Origin: Enoplolaimus lenunculus
Lineage: Eukaryota > Nematoda > Enoplea > Enoplida > Thoracostomopsidae
Reading direction: 5' to 3'
DNA: 64,000 nucleotides
NCBI GenBank assembly: GCA_030248215.1
Contig: JASANG010003984.1
Span: forward strand, 594,403 to 658,402
The position numbers and the translations under genes were made by a program. The stretch's first letter is position 1; the number at the start of each line of letters is the position of its first letter. The notes beneath the pieces were generated by a model that had not been told where the DNA came from, made no database searches, and was given only the letters and a program-made list of their open reading frames with translations. Shown here piece after piece: positions 22,344 through 33,782 of this stretch.

Positions 22344-23466
22344 CAAGTTATTAAAGTGCCCCTAACCGGGCCATAGAAAAAGATATGTTTTGAAAATATA
22401 TTTGATGTGTAACGTGTAAAGTTTAGAAACAAGGGACTCGAACAAATTTTGAAAGTTAAATTCATGTACTACCTTTTTTCACAAAAATCGGGCTTATTTT
22501 CCAGGACAGCATATTTCAGATTGCCAAAAAAGTTTTGGCGGTCACAAGCAAGCTGTGATGTGTCACACAGAAACATATTCACAGCTTTGTTTGATAGTTT
22601 CGTAATTTTCTGAATTACCCGTTATCGCAGAAAAATGACTCATGGGGATAGACGCTTTGAACATGCGATGTGGAGATGTGATTTTCATCTTATTCAAGCA
22701 CCATGAAACAAATGATTACCTATTTACTACTACTGGCACTAATAAGTGCCATTATTCACGGCACAAATTTGTAACCCTGTGTGCATTTCATACAAAAATG
22801 ATAATTTACAAACATAGATGGCAGTATGAAGCTTTATAACCAACTTTAGTTTTATCGAAATCTTAACCTTTGTTTTTGAGTGGCCCATTGTTCATAGCAC
22901 AGTATAATGCGACGTTAGCTTTCGTCTCCGGCATAAAATCGGCCTCTCCGACTAACGCAAATTTTGGTTCAACTCTGACTCCGGTATTTTAACCTACGGT
23001 TGCTTCCTGGTTCATGCTGTAAACGAATGCTAAATTACGCAAAATTATAAATGAATATATAAAGTTTCAGAAAATATTGCACTTTGCCAGTACAATTCAG
23101 GTACGCAGACTTCTCAAGGGTTCTTCAAAATTTTATCATAAAATAAAGCGATTACATTGTCAAATTTCTTTTTAACCGAAGGAAAACATCAAATATAATA
23201 CTGTTTGATTTATGGCCGCCCAAAGCTGTGAATATGTTTCTGTGTGACACATCACAGCTTGCTTGTGAGAGCCAAAACTTTTTTGGCAATCTGAAATATG
23301 CTGTCCTGGAAAATAAGCCCGATTTTTGTGAAAAAAGGTAGTACATGAATTTAACTTTCAAAATTTGTTCGAGTCCCTTGTTTCTAAACTTTACACGTTA
23401 CACATCAAATATATTTTCAAAACATATCTTTTTCTATGGCCCAGTTAGGGGCACTTTAATAACTTG
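22344..23466. repeat. fold-back element with 246-bp arms
   Basis: The left arm 22344-22589 and right arm 23221-23466 are reverse complements with only about three to four mismatches by eye (for example near 22368 and 22543). The 631-bp spacer has no recognisable gene. Its part near 22915-23005 resembles the end of the 1.25-kb transposon at 47983 (GACTCCGGTATTTTAACC). Confidence 0.85.
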
Positions 23467-25090
23467 TTTCACAACTTTACAAAAGTAACTTTGTTCTGAT
23501 ACGGGTATAGATACTGAAAAGATCGAACAATAAACAAAATTGAATTGATACTAACTTACCAAGGTTATTAAGTCGCTCATAACCACTAACTTAGCAAGAT
23601 TATTAAGTCACTCATAACCGATGCACCAACCCCACCAATTATTATTTTAATACATCCGCATTCATGATAGTTTGCTCTACCTAGCTATGTATATTCCTGT
23701 TTTTAAAACAATTTTCTTTACAGATTTTAAAAAAGTCAACGCACAATATGACGAAAAACCAGATAATGTAGCATCAACTGTTGCATAACAATACGCTAAG
23801 CCAACACACTAGGCAATGCTGAAAAAATAATTGTTGGCTCTATGTACCGGGGCTGCGTAGTTTTATAGTTTACTTCGACGCCGTTTATCTGAGTCAAAAT
23901 ACGAAGAAAATTTGCACAAAAATTAGAGCAAATTTTCGCCTAGTTTGCTACTACAGAATTTGAATGGAACCTGTCATTGTATGTAGTAAGCTTATAGTAT
24001 GATGTTGCTACATGCGATAAATTATACATATCTAAACTAGCTGCATGAAAATATGAACGATTTTTAGAATCAAAAATTTTGGGTAAAACATATTATAAAA
24101 AAAAATAATAAAATAAATAAATAAATAAATAAATAAAATAAAATAATAATAATTTGCCACAAAACCGTAAAAATTCTGGTTCGTGTATCGTGGAATGCAG
24201 AACCAGGAACAGGAATTGAATTTTTGCACGAATTCCAGTCTGAACAGTAATTCAGGTTGAACCCTGACTGTATATGTGTGTGTATCGTAGTTCCGAAGGT
24301 CCAAGACATAGTCGTTCCCTTCTCAATTTAGGCAAAGCTTAGTTAGTGGCCAGTTTTCTGGTTCAAACCTATCGCCACCCGGTTAGTAAACGACATCTCA
24401 AAATCATCATTGAAAACCACGTGTGTGTGTGTATTTATGTTGCTGACTGCAGTTGAAAATGACAGAGAAAAACATTAACTTTGACACATGAGTTCGTTTT
24501 TTGTTTTGTTTGTTTTTATAATTATACACATATGCGCATGTATATATACTAAATATTGTCGTTTCAATGCAATTCCTACCCCGGTTTTGAAATTGTGGCT
24601 AATTTTGTGCTCCGAGTCTGAGACCGAGTATGATTTCTACTTCAGAATTACGGTTTTTTTTTGGTTGCGGGTACCAAATCTAAATTTTAGGTATACCTCG
24701 GCTTGCTTGAAGAAAATGAATGAAAAAAGACGAAACAGTACCGGATAGTTAACCAGTTTGAAAAACCTGTAAGTTTGGGAAGTAAAGCTTTCATCGAGTA
24801 CAAACTTCAAGAAATTCAAATTCCGGTTCCGATTCCAGTTCTGACGAAATTCTATTCCGGCTGGATCCCTGTTGAATAATGATCGTTTGCGGCATTGAAT
24901 GTAGAAGAGTTACTAAGAGTGGTGGTTATACAATGTATCGCGGAGATATTATAACGGTGCCACGAAACCCAGCCCATCAGGATATTCCTTTGTGTGAGTT
25001 TAACTTTTTTGTTGAATTGTCGCAAATGGTTTGGCAAATTTTCTTATTGTCGAAGTTACCCTTAAATCGATTCAAGGCTGTTTATGATTA
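23467..25090. other. non-coding stretch with AAAT microsatellite
   Basis: Contains an AAAT-type microsatellite at 24095-24145 and a GTGT run near 24421. Several open frames of 60-90 codons show no recognisable family. Confidence 0.4.
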
Positions 25091-25286
25091 GGCGCCATGT
25101 TAAGATCACAGGCAGAACGTTTTGCTGTCAGACCGGAATAGAGTAAGCTTAAGCTTTAGACTATTTTTTGCTTGGCTGAGGATTTGGTTTAGAAATAAAC
25201 TTATTCTTAAGCTAATGCTTAGGCTTAGGCTTAGGCTAGGAATATGCTTAAAATACTGTTTCGCACCTGTTTTTTACATTGGCCAG
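25091..25286 (+). mobile_element. TEL1 MITE with TTAGGC core
   Basis: GCCATGTTAAGATCACAGGC at the left, GACCGGAATAGAGTAAGC, a core with three consecutive TTAGGC units near 25220, and TTTTTTACATTGGC at the right. Confidence 0.7.
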
Positions 25287-25597
25287 GGACACCAATAGAA
25301 ATTCACCGTGATACGCCACTGCAGTTTTGGTAAAATGTCATTAACTAAAAACGGCAATATTTGCAACACCAACATCTCAAAACAGTTGTTTCCGGATCGA
25401 CAGGAGCGTGCCTAAGGATACCCGGTCCCCTCCCAATCCAAGTTTCGGGACTTTTAGCAATCGCGAATTAAGCATCCCTCAAGCGAAGTAAGCAAGAAGC
25501 CAGACGCAATTTTAGTATTAAATCCCAAAATATTAAAAGATTAATTTGCTTTAATTCGGGGTGGCATTCGATGTCCTGAATTGCCATTAGATCCACG
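25287..25597. other. unassigned repeat-like sequence
   Basis: Contains the GCCAGACGCA word that is also found near position 92, and no gene. Confidence 0.35.
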
Positions 25598-25865
25598 TAT
25601 GCCGAGTTCGAAACTTTAAAGCGTACTTAAGTTTTCAAAGTGCATTCTTAATTATAACCTTTTAATATCGCTCAAACTATTGAAACGAGACAAATATACG
25701 TTTAATTGAACGGATAGTTGCAGTACCGGATATATATCAGTAACGATGGGTGGCGGAGCGTGGGTTTAATATAAATAACAGTCCGTAACCGAATAACAAT
25801 GGGAGGTACCGTCTGGAGAGGCCAAATAAATATCAGTCCGCCCCTCTAATTCGGGTCAATACAGT
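25598..25865. mobile_element. GACCC MITE, reverse, left part missing
   Basis: In reverse orientation it carries AACAGTCCGTAACCG, GGAGAGGCCAAATAAATA and the end word ATTCGGGTCAATACAGTA. The distal third of the element is absent. Confidence 0.65.
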
Positions 25866-25950
25866 ACAAGTGTCATATGAAATGATGAAAATTCTAGAAC
25901 TAAGCGAACCAGAAACTGTGCGCTTTTACTGTATTCAATCATCTCAAAAC

Positions 25951-26119
25951 AGGCCCGCAGCCAGCTCACCATGTTAAGGTGGCTAAAACTTTTTAGCAGG
26001 GGCATTCAAGGGTTTTTAGTGATTTGCAGGCAAGGTTGAAACTTTTCTAGGGGGAGCCAAAATTTTTCCAGGGGGGGTTGAGCTCCTTACCCCCCTGGCC
26101 TCTCTTGGCTACAGGCCCG
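25951..26119. mobile_element. GC-arm MITE, well preserved
   Basis: AGGCCCGCAGCCAGCTCACC at the left and GGCTACAGGCCCG at the right are inverted. The interior is GC-rich and ordered as in the other copies. Confidence 0.7.
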
Positions 26120-26374
26120 TCTCAGAAATGTCTATTTTGGGTTTCAGTAGAGCTTTTGAAATTGATTTTGTTTTCAAACTCCGGGTTTTTTTAGGCCGTC
26201 CCCCCAGAGGATTGGGGATGCGTTAAGCACGCGTTGAATTAACAGACCATAGGTTGTGTGACCGGCAGAGGTGCAAGCCAGTAAATTACTTTGCCCACGA
26301 CAAACCCTTTACCGCCCTTATTTGTTCTTCAGCGTTCACGCATCAATTAAAAAAAGGTGACAAGTTAACATACC
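26120..26374. other. no feature seen
   Basis: Non-coding; no repeat matched. Confidence 0.35.
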
Positions 26375-26653
26375 CACATTGTCCTGTTGAATATCATATG
26401 ACACTAGAGCTTGAAATTTGAATCTTTGAATTATGAAGCTTGGAATATTATATGATATTCGCGTAAATGTCCCACAGTATCACGTGACATAGCGACTTTT
26501 GTACACATTGAGCATTTGAGAGCGGTGGTTTGTAAGCTAATATCATATGACATTGAAGTTTTGTTTGTTGACCCGATATGAGCACTCGAATTTTAACGTT
26601 GACGTCGAATCAACATGGGACAACCTGTGGTCCGCCTGCCCCGGTTATAACAT
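26375..26653. repeat. TCATATGA repeat, copy 1
   Basis: Shares CCTGTTGAATATCATA, ATGTCCCACAGTATCACGTG and GAATCAACATGGGACAA with 37912-38340, in the same order. Part of it recurs in reverse at 50835-50965. Palindromic ATATCATATGATA words are frequent. Confidence 0.7.
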
Positions 26654-27315
26654 GAATCTCACATAGTCCCACAATTATCAATAAGTCTGTGAATGCAAAC
26701 GACAAAAGTTGATAAATCAAATTGCATAACGTTTGAATACCTGGAGACCGTTTAGCAGTACCTAGCGGATAAATCAGTAAACTAACACATTGTTTTCTCA
26801 AAACGACATAACATTTTGTAATTAAGGCGATATTGTGTAATTTCACAGTGCATTGATGTTAGTCGCTCGATTCACGTTACAAAAACTATTATTTTCAAAA
26901 CAAACCATTAAGTAAAAAAATGTAACACCTGTTAATATTGCACATTACAAATATTACACATAAAACTAGGTTGTTTACCGATTAGTGATCAATGAATCGA
27001 AACATTCTTGCCTGTACGAAATCATTGTAGTTAAAAGCGGATAAATCACACATTATTTCTGTTGAAATGTATGTGACAAATAGTCCCGCTTCAATAAGCC
27101 TACTGCAGAGCACTGCAAACAATTTGCTAACAACATTTGTGTGAATAATACGGTTGTCGTAGAGAGCCATTAAGTCATAGATTACAAAACTTCAGTACTG
27201 CATCCTTTCCAGACCATAATCTTGGCAACCTGCTTTATTTGTGATATATACTATCTATGTACTTTGGACCGCCGTTTGCTGTTTTTTATAAAAATTTTAG
27301 GAGGGTAACAATTAA
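26654..27315. other. no feature seen
   Basis: AT-rich non-coding sequence. The minus-strand frames at 26610-26846 and 26982-27170 show no recognisable product. Confidence 0.4.
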
Positions 27316-27475
27316 CAAATTTTAGACCGCCCTTCGAAATTCTTTACCCGCGGGTAAACCTGTATCAAAATTTTCTTACCCGTCCCGCGTTTACCCGAAG
27401 GTTTCTGTGTGTTGCGTGCAACTCGGGTACCCAGTGGTGTATACAAGGAACAAATAGAGGACAGATCCCTATATG
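27316..27475. repeat. ACCCGCGGGTAAAC repeat, copy 1
   Basis: Contains TTTACCCGCGGGTAAAC, GTTTACCCGAAGG and CAACTCGGGTACCC. A related and longer arrangement lies at 46960-47280 in intron 2 of the sulfotransferase gene. Confidence 0.5.
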
Positions 27476-27925
27476 AACTAATGGCTATACCCGTGTACAG
27501 TTCCATTTTCCGCGATTTTGGTGCACAAAGCCTAAAGCATAAACAATATTATTTAACCTTAGCAACGCCTACAAAGTCTAAATATACGCAGCAAACTTTT
27601 ATATGCCCGGTGTGACATAAGATTAATATAAATTGGTAAAAATGAGCTTTGTACCCTCGAGAATAAAGTCTGAGGTTGTAAAGATAATCAAATCAAACTT
27701 CACAATGAACCATTGGTTTAAGCTGCGGTCAGACTGTTTCTGCGAGATAAAAATCCCAGATCGTTTAAGTCCACCGCGATTGGCGAATCCCAGGGCGACC
27801 GGCGCCAGGTCATATCTCCACACCACCGATGAAAACTGAAAATTTTTTATTAAAATTTATAGTACTGAAATTGCGTTTGACTTTTCGCTCGTTAGCGTTT
27901 TTTGCACTATTATACGTTGCTCGCA
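27476..27925. other. no feature seen
   Basis: The open frames at 27409-27615 and 27623-27839 lack any recognised domain. No repeat matched. Confidence 0.35.
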
Positions 27926-28096
27926 GGACCGTAGCCAGCTCGCCTTGCTAGGGTGGGACCTAACGATATTTCATGAGGGGCGTACAAGGGTTTGACAGGC
28001 AAGGTTGAAAATTTTATTGGGGTAGGCAAAATTATTCCACGGGGGCGGGGGGGGGGGGTGTGTGACACTCCTTCTGCCCCCATTGGTAACGGACCC
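27926..28096. mobile_element. GC-arm MITE
   Basis: AGGACCGTAGCCAGCTCGCC at the left, GGTAACGGACCC at the right, and a G-run inside near 28045. Confidence 0.6.
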
Positions 28097-28336
28097 GATC
28101 GCGCGGCCTGTCTTCAGTCGGAAATTGCTGGATTCGTCAGTGTTAATAATAATTATTCATTGTTTTGTTAATTTTAAGACATTGTGGATTTGAGCTGTTA
28201 TTTTTTTACACAAAATTGTTGCAGTGTGACAGATAAGGCTTAGGTACAGCGATAACCTGCAAGGATTTCATTTCAGCAGGGTATAAACTCATATTTTCAA
28301 CGGTAGAATTTAGCAGGTTATGCTAAAGCTTTGCAT

Positions 28337-28507
28337 ACACTGCACAAAATGAGTCAAATTCGATTCCGCCAAAGTCAAATTCGACTCTCGCGAGTCGCTC
28401 AGTAAGTCGAATTTTACTCCGGCGCAGTCGATGTTGACTCAGTTTGTGTAGTCCTGAAAAGCGTATTTCGGAAAGAGTCAATTTGACACACCATTTTTTG
28501 CAGTGTA
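28337..28507. mobile_element. GACTC hairpin MITE, left arm shortened
   Basis: ACACTGCACAAAATGAGTC at the left and ACACACCATTTTTTGCAGTG at the right. About 35 bp of the left arm is missing compared with the copy at 20762. Confidence 0.7.
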
Positions 28508-28566
28508 CTAGCATCTACCAAAATTTTGGGGAATGACAGATATTCTTCTATCCCGCTTCTAGGGGC

Positions 28567-28727
28567 AGACCCGTAGTCAGCTCAACCTGCCAGATTTACC
28601 GAAACACATCAAGGAGGGAGAGGCTTTGAAAACAAAAACCTTGCAAGCGGGACGAAAATTTTTCAGGGAAGGCAAATTTTTATAGGGTTTGCCGACCCCT
28701 GCTGGTCCCCTCAGGCCACAGGCCTGT
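28567..28727. mobile_element. GC-arm MITE
   Basis: AGACCCGTAGTCAGCTCAACC-type left arm and a CAGGCCACAGGCCTG right arm, with a diverged interior. Confidence 0.5.
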
Positions 28728-29399
28728 CTTTGTATAGCCCCCTACGTACGGGTTTCGATCAGATTCTATACATTATTCTCTGGTTCTGATTGGTTTGTGA
28801 TACCATTTGCTTTGATTTTTAGGTCTTTGTTTTTAGCCAAAAGACAAAAGCAGGCTAAATTTCAACGGCTATCACTCAAGACATCAATTAAACGTCTTTA
28901 GTTTTAAAGTAATTAGTCTGATGAACAACGACCGAAGGGATTTTGAGAGTTGAAATAAAATGTTTAGAACAAAGTGTTTTTTCTCCTAAAACTATACTCT
29001 TATAAAGTACTTTGCAGCCCAGCTAAATTTGTTTGATATGTCAATATTTTAAAGCATTTTATTATCTATCAACAAAATGGTTCTTAAAAATAAATTGTCT
29101 TGAAATTTCAAAAAAGTTCAATTCATAAAAGACAAAAAACTTTCAATTTGAACAACTTTATGGTTTTAAAAAAAAACCGAAAAAAACTAAGCGTTTGAAA
29201 TAATTGAAATATAAATAGTTTTAATTTTAAGAAATTGAATGTTTCACTAAATTATACCGCATATTTTTCTCACTGTTACAAAATACGTAGTTGTCTTATA
29301 ATTTTGTGAAACTTAGAATATTGTGGCAGTCTTGTATCTGAAAATTTTGGAGAATTTACTGCGTGTGGTATCAAAACCGAAATCAAAAAATTAAAATTC

Positions 29400-29454
<55 letters not shown>

Positions 29455-29657
29455 ATATATATTATATCTGGTTTCCACTGCAAATTTCTAAGTTTTATAA
29501 TTGTGTTAATTCCAACTGGTGATAGGTGCTACACACATTTGAGTATACTGGCACTGGTTTTCACTACAGATTTCTAAGTTTTATAATTGCGTAAATTCAA
29601 ATATTGAGTATAATGCGAAAATAGCAATCGTTGCATTTGATTAATGAAATATTTCGT
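28728..29657. other. upstream region of the ODR-2-like gene
   Basis: AT-rich sequence with an (AT)25 microsatellite at 29403-29452 and a CAC-arm fragment at about 29508-29560. I see no convincing promoter motif or further upstream exon. The 5' untranslated region and any alternative first exon remain unplaced. Confidence 0.45.
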
Positions 29658-29841
29658 ATGATTTCGATCGATGCAATAAATCTGATACTTTCATCGCTTA
29701 TTTGTGGAGTTGGACTGTTAGGCCTCAAAAGGCCTCTTGAGCGACTAACTCCGTTGGCCGTCCTTGCGGTTATATTGCTCAGAATGATTCAAGTTGACGC
29801 CGTTCGAAGGCCCGACTATACGTCCGATTTTAGTGATAATC
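29658..29841 (+). CDS. ODR-2-like gene, exon 1 (signal peptide)
   Basis: Encodes residues 1-61 plus one base of codon 62. The donor CGTAAG follows at 29842. The hydrophobic core is LAVLAVILL. Cleavage after VDA near residue 48 is plausible. Confidence 0.7.
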
Positions 29842-31989
29842 GTAAGCTCGGGAGTAGGAATTGTTCAGTGAAATTTGCGTTTAAAGTCCTATTGACACGT
29901 GCAAGTTTTGTTCGAAAATCTTGTCACAAAATTTACCGCTGCTCTCGAACGCAAAACACATGCACCGTGTTATGGGATGCGCTATTCTTTTATGTATCGC
30001 ATCAAAGGGCGGCACCGTGCGTTAACAAACGCCGATGGTCGCTGTCACACATAGCCGTGCGCTGCCGTCCTTCGCCGCGTGGCGCCGCATGTCACTCTTG
30101 AAAATTAATTTTAATGGTCCTTTTGCCATCGTGGGTTCTAAAATTTTTTAATTGACGCACGGTGCCGCGCAAGGACGCGTCCCATACAGCGCCATCCTAA
30201 ACGGGGCTTTAACTCTGGCGTTGCCTTAGATCAATTGCTTTTTTGGAAAAATTGCAACCAACTCGCAAATGCTGTTTGTTTTGCCGATTTCCAAACAAAG
30301 GCGGATCCAAAAATTTCTGACGGGATGCAGGCCGGCAAATAAACCTTATCATTTTATAACCAAAAAATTTTCTGAGGGCGGAAAATTGTCAGGTAGGGAC
30401 CTTACCATTTTGTCACAAAAAATTCTACGGGAAAACTTGTTTTTTTACAAAAAACTTTCTGAGGACAAAAATTGTAAGGTAGGGACCTTACCATTTTAAC
30501 ACAAATAAAATTTCTGATGGGGGCGTATGCAGTGGCGGATCCAGGATCTCAAAATGGGGGGGGCCAAAATTTCACAGGTAATAAACTTATTTTTGGCCCA
30601 TACTGTAGTGACCCAAATAAGAGAGGTCCCCATTTTGAGTCCCAATTAATAGGAGTCCGTATCCCTAATAAGAATCCATAAGCGGGTGAAGTCCTTAAGC
30701 ACTTGTTTATTGTCCATAAATGTCCATTATCCCTCAGTGTAGTGCATAAATGACTCCAGGGACAAGAAACATTAAAGCGTGCTTATACTATTACGTATAA
30801 AACAGAGAAATAAACAGCGTAGAACAGCAATTGACACTATATAATTTTTGTCGAGATGCTGTTGGGGGGGGGGCACGGCCGGGGTGGCCCCCCCGTGGAT
30901 CCGCCATTAGGCGTATGCCCCTCCCGCGCTACCCTCTGGATCCGCTAGTGTTTCCATATAAAATATGTGAAAGATTTTAGTGTACGTATTGTATTGTCTA
31001 ACTCAAAAGACGTACAGGTTGATTTTTTTACGTTGATCATTCTATTATTACATTCTCACGTATAAGCTAGTTTAGTTTAGAAAAAGTCGCTCAAAACCCT
31101 TGTATACCCCGCTTGAACAATTTTTAGCCCCTTAGCAAGGTGAGCTGGCTACAATCCGATACATCGTGTTTCGAGGTAGCCAATGAGATTCATTTGTGCC
31201 ATACAAGGATTTGGTATATAACCAGCGTGATCAATGGCGTCCACGAAAGCAATATTGTTCAGGATATTTGATATCCTTGGTCCATAAGTAAACGTCCTTT
31301 ATTATAAATACGTTCCTTTGACGGTTACGGTACGTTTTTTCCACTTTATTTTCAGGCTACTGGGAACAGAAGTACTGCTACAGTTGTATGTCAAGCTCAT
31401 ATTCGCCATTTTGGAGCATTCTCAAAGCGACATATTTTAAACCAATGAATTTTTCGAAAAGTTGTGATCAGCAATTTTCAAAGCATCGAATGGGAACCGT
31501 TCCTTGTACTGGGCCGTGTATCACTATGATGGAGGGTTTCACCGTTGGAGGTAGAAACATGATAGTGTGTTTAAATAATAAAAATAATTAGAAAATAATA
31601 ATAATTATTATTATTTTTATTATAACAGTAATAATAACAATAATAAAAACTAATAATAAAACAAATTAGTAAATATAATCATAGTACTAATAATAACAAC
31701 TCGAAATAAGAACAAGTCAACACGAAAAATAATAAAACATGACATTGTTTAAATAATATAAGTAATAATGGAATAAAAAAATAAAAAAAAATAATAATAA
31801 TAGTAATAATATTAACTCGAAATTATAACAATTTAAAATCATAAAAAATAATATAAAATAATAAAAAATATGCAATAATGCGAAACTAATGAAAATAATA
31901 AGCTACATATTGTCGACCACTCGTTCGAGGTAAAACATGATAATGAATGAATATTAAAAATAAAATAATACAATAATAATTAAAAAGAA

Positions 31990-32024
<35 letters not shown>

Positions 32025-33235
32025 TTAGAATAATAATTAATAGCACAAAACATACTAAATAATAAGCGATAAGAAACTGATAAATTAATAAACCAAATGT
32101 TAAACAACTACAACCTACTATTTACTTTAGTTTTGACCGTAATTTGATTTTAAAATAGGCGTGTAAATAAGTAATTTGTACGCTGGAAATGTTTTTAAAT
32201 TTACAATCATGTAAAAAGTGTGCCCATTCACTACTAGAGTATACTATGAGCAACTAAATACAAAATGAATACAGGCAATGCAGTGTTGTACAGTAGAAAA
32301 TCTGAACAAAACGTGACAATGATTTCGTACCCGAGTGTCAACCTTCTACAGTCAAGCAGTGATGATGAACGTTTCGCAACTAAAGCGGTTCAGGGTTCAA
32401 AAATTAGCCTTAAATGAAATCTCAAATGAAATATATCTTATTCCTTAAATTTTCGTCCATTGTTAACATAATATTGAATTCTAATCTCTCTTGTAAAATA
32501 CTAACGGCCAATGTTATTTTAAGGGGCGTAACAGTAGATTAAGCGTATTCCTAAGCCTAAGCTTAAGCCTAAGCGTTGCAAAAATGTGTTCCTAAGCCTA
32601 AGCCTAAGCCTAAGCTTAAGCCTAAACGTTGCAAAAATGTGTTCCTAAGCCTAAGCCTAAGCCTAATCCTAAGCAAATAATGTAGTCTAAAATCTAAACC
32701 TGCTTTTTTATGGTCCCACCAAACGCCTGGACGCCCCTTAAAATAACATGGGTCATACTAACAATATTAGTAACACCCTGCATGGGGGGGAATGGGCTAT
32801 ACGTACTAATATGGCTTTTTTTCTGAAATTTCAGGCATGAGCGTGGGACCAACGTATATCCGCGGCTGTTTTAACAAAATCCTCAAAGCTGGATTTAATG
32901 ATTCCGCAATTCGAACTCATCGCATTCGCTATATGGAACGTTGCATAATTGTCGACCGACAAAAACTATTTCGCGGACAAGCGGCCCAAGGTCATGTCCG
33001 GGTTTGCGGATGTCTTTCTGATTTGTGCAACTTGGCCCCGTCGCGTTCAGTGTTCCCGATGATCTCGTATCATTACGACTACGTATATCAGCGAGCGCAC
33101 TTTCAACTATTGCCAATGCTATCAGCGCTGCCACTGTATATTGTAACTGCAATTAGAACGCTATTGTGCAATACGATTATACTTGTTGCATGCACTGTTT
33201 GTGCAATTCATAACGCTAACATTGCGTTTGGTTGA
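29658..33235 (+). CDS. ODR-2/HOT-like Ly-6/uPAR-domain protein (3 exons)
   Basis: Exons 29658-29841, 31356-31550 and 32835-33235 join in phase (1, 1) through GT-AG introns to give 259 residues. Residues 30-48 form a hydrophobic signal segment. Ten cysteines follow (69, 72, 98, 112, 116, 138, 163, 184, 186, 191). They begin with CYSC and end with CGCLSDLCN, the pattern of the three-finger Ly-6/uPAR fold. The motif set (CYSCMSS, VPC..PCITM, YIRGCF, C-terminal C.C..DLCN) recalls the nematode ODR-2/HOT family of membrane-anchored neuronal proteins; this match is from memory of the family. N93 and N148 lie in N-glycosylation sequons. The hydrophobic tail (about 220-255) suits GPI-anchor addition. 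A stop precedes the chosen ATG in frame at 29622. An alternative first exon is possible, since odr-2 in C. elegans uses several. Confidence 0.82.
29974..30198. mobile_element. CGC hairpin MITE in intron 1 of the ODR-2-like gene
   Basis: GGGATGCGCTATTCTTTT at the left and CAGCGCCATCC at the right, with GC-rich CCGTGCG / CGGCACC words inside. The open frame 29631-30101 reads through the exon 1 donor into this element, so its C-terminal half is not protein. Confidence 0.65.
30296..30955. mobile_element. nest of GGATCC elements with a GACCC fragment inside
   Basis: The outer element runs from GGCGGATCCAAAAATTTCTG to CCCTCTGGATCCGCTAG and is interrupted near 30530. The insert runs from CAGTGGCGGATCCAGGATC to GTGGATCCGCCATT (about 30531-30908). 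That insert itself holds the left part of a GACCC MITE from 30601 (TACTGTAGTGACCC) to about 30775. All of it lies in intron 1 of the ODR-2-like gene. Confidence 0.6.
31084..31152. mobile_element. GC-arm MITE, right half only
   Basis: CAAAACCCTTGTATACCCC through GCAAGGTGAGCTGGCTAC matches the right half of the family. It lies in intron 1 of the ODR-2-like gene. Confidence 0.5.
31356..31550 (+). CDS. ODR-2-like gene, exon 2 (start of Ly-6 domain)
   Basis: Acceptor TTTTCAG before 31356 and donor GTAGAA at 31551. Encodes residues 63-126, including CYSC, KSC, VPC and GPC cysteines. Confidence 0.8.
31560..32035. repeat. AAT/TAA-rich microsatellite block in intron 2
   Basis: Long runs of AATAATAAT and TAATAA words, with the cleanest run at about 31988-32022. 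The minus-strand frame at 31886-32107 is an artefact of this block (a leucine run). Confidence 0.75.
32506..32753 (-). mobile_element. TEL2 MITE in intron 2 of the ODR-2-like gene
   Basis: GGCCAATGTTATTTTAAGGG at the left and CGCCCCTTAAAATAACATGG at the right form the inverted ends. The core has three blocks of CCTAAG words, two of them followed by a GCGTTGCAAAAATGTGTTCC spacer, so the core itself is duplicated. Confidence 0.85.
32835..33235 (+). CDS. ODR-2-like gene, exon 3 (rest of Ly-6 domain and C-terminal tail)
   Basis: Acceptor ATTTCAG before 32835. Encodes residues 128-259 and the TGA stop. Holds the final cysteines (RGC, ERC, VCGC, DLCN) and the hydrophobic tail NTIILVACTVC. A minus-strand frame at 32895-33152 is only its shadow. 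Confidence 0.82.
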
Positions 33236-33661
33236 TTTTGATTGCATAAAAAAAGAACGAGTTTGAATTCAAACTGATCCCGGATTGGCTAATCGGTACT
33301 TTAGCTCTGCTTGAATTCATATGATTGGTTCCGTCTCTTTCATATCGTCGTAGAAAGCTCTTTTCCGAAGAACCCCAGTATAACGTCAAGCATTGACCTT
33401 AACGACATCTGTTTATGACCTACCCCACCCACCGTCCCTTAATTCATAACGCTAACGTTGTGTTTGGCCGAATTTCATTGGATATAAAACAACGAGCTTG
33501 ATTTCAAACTGACTTTGGATTGGTGAAATGACTATTTTAACTCTGCTTGAATTCTGTGGTGATTGGTTCGATCTCCAGCATATCGTCTTCAAACGCTTTT
33601 CTCTGAAAACGCCGCAGTTTCTGAACATAACAACAACCTGTTTATGACCTGCCACCCCCAA
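33205..33661. repeat. 236-bp tandem duplication starting in the last codons of the ODR-2-like gene
   Basis: AATTCATAACGCTAAC begins at 33205 (inside the last ten codons) and again at 33441. The two units share GATTGGCTAATC/GATTGGTGAAAT, CTCTGCTTGAATTC, CATATCGTC and CTGTTTATGACCT words in order, with perhaps 20 percent divergence. Confidence 0.75.
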
Positions 33662-33782
33662 ACTTTTACGTTATCTATTGTCACTTAGTTCTTTACCCCG
33701 TTGCCAGCAAATGACGTTTAACAGGTTGTTATTGGATGCAAGTTTTGCCACATTTTTGGTGCTCGCTCTACTGCTTACAGAT

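Noticed and set aside
29842-30101. C-terminal half of the 156-codon frame starting near 29631
   Set aside because: It reads past the exon 1 donor into a CGC hairpin MITE. Splicing at 29841 gives a correct join to exon 2.
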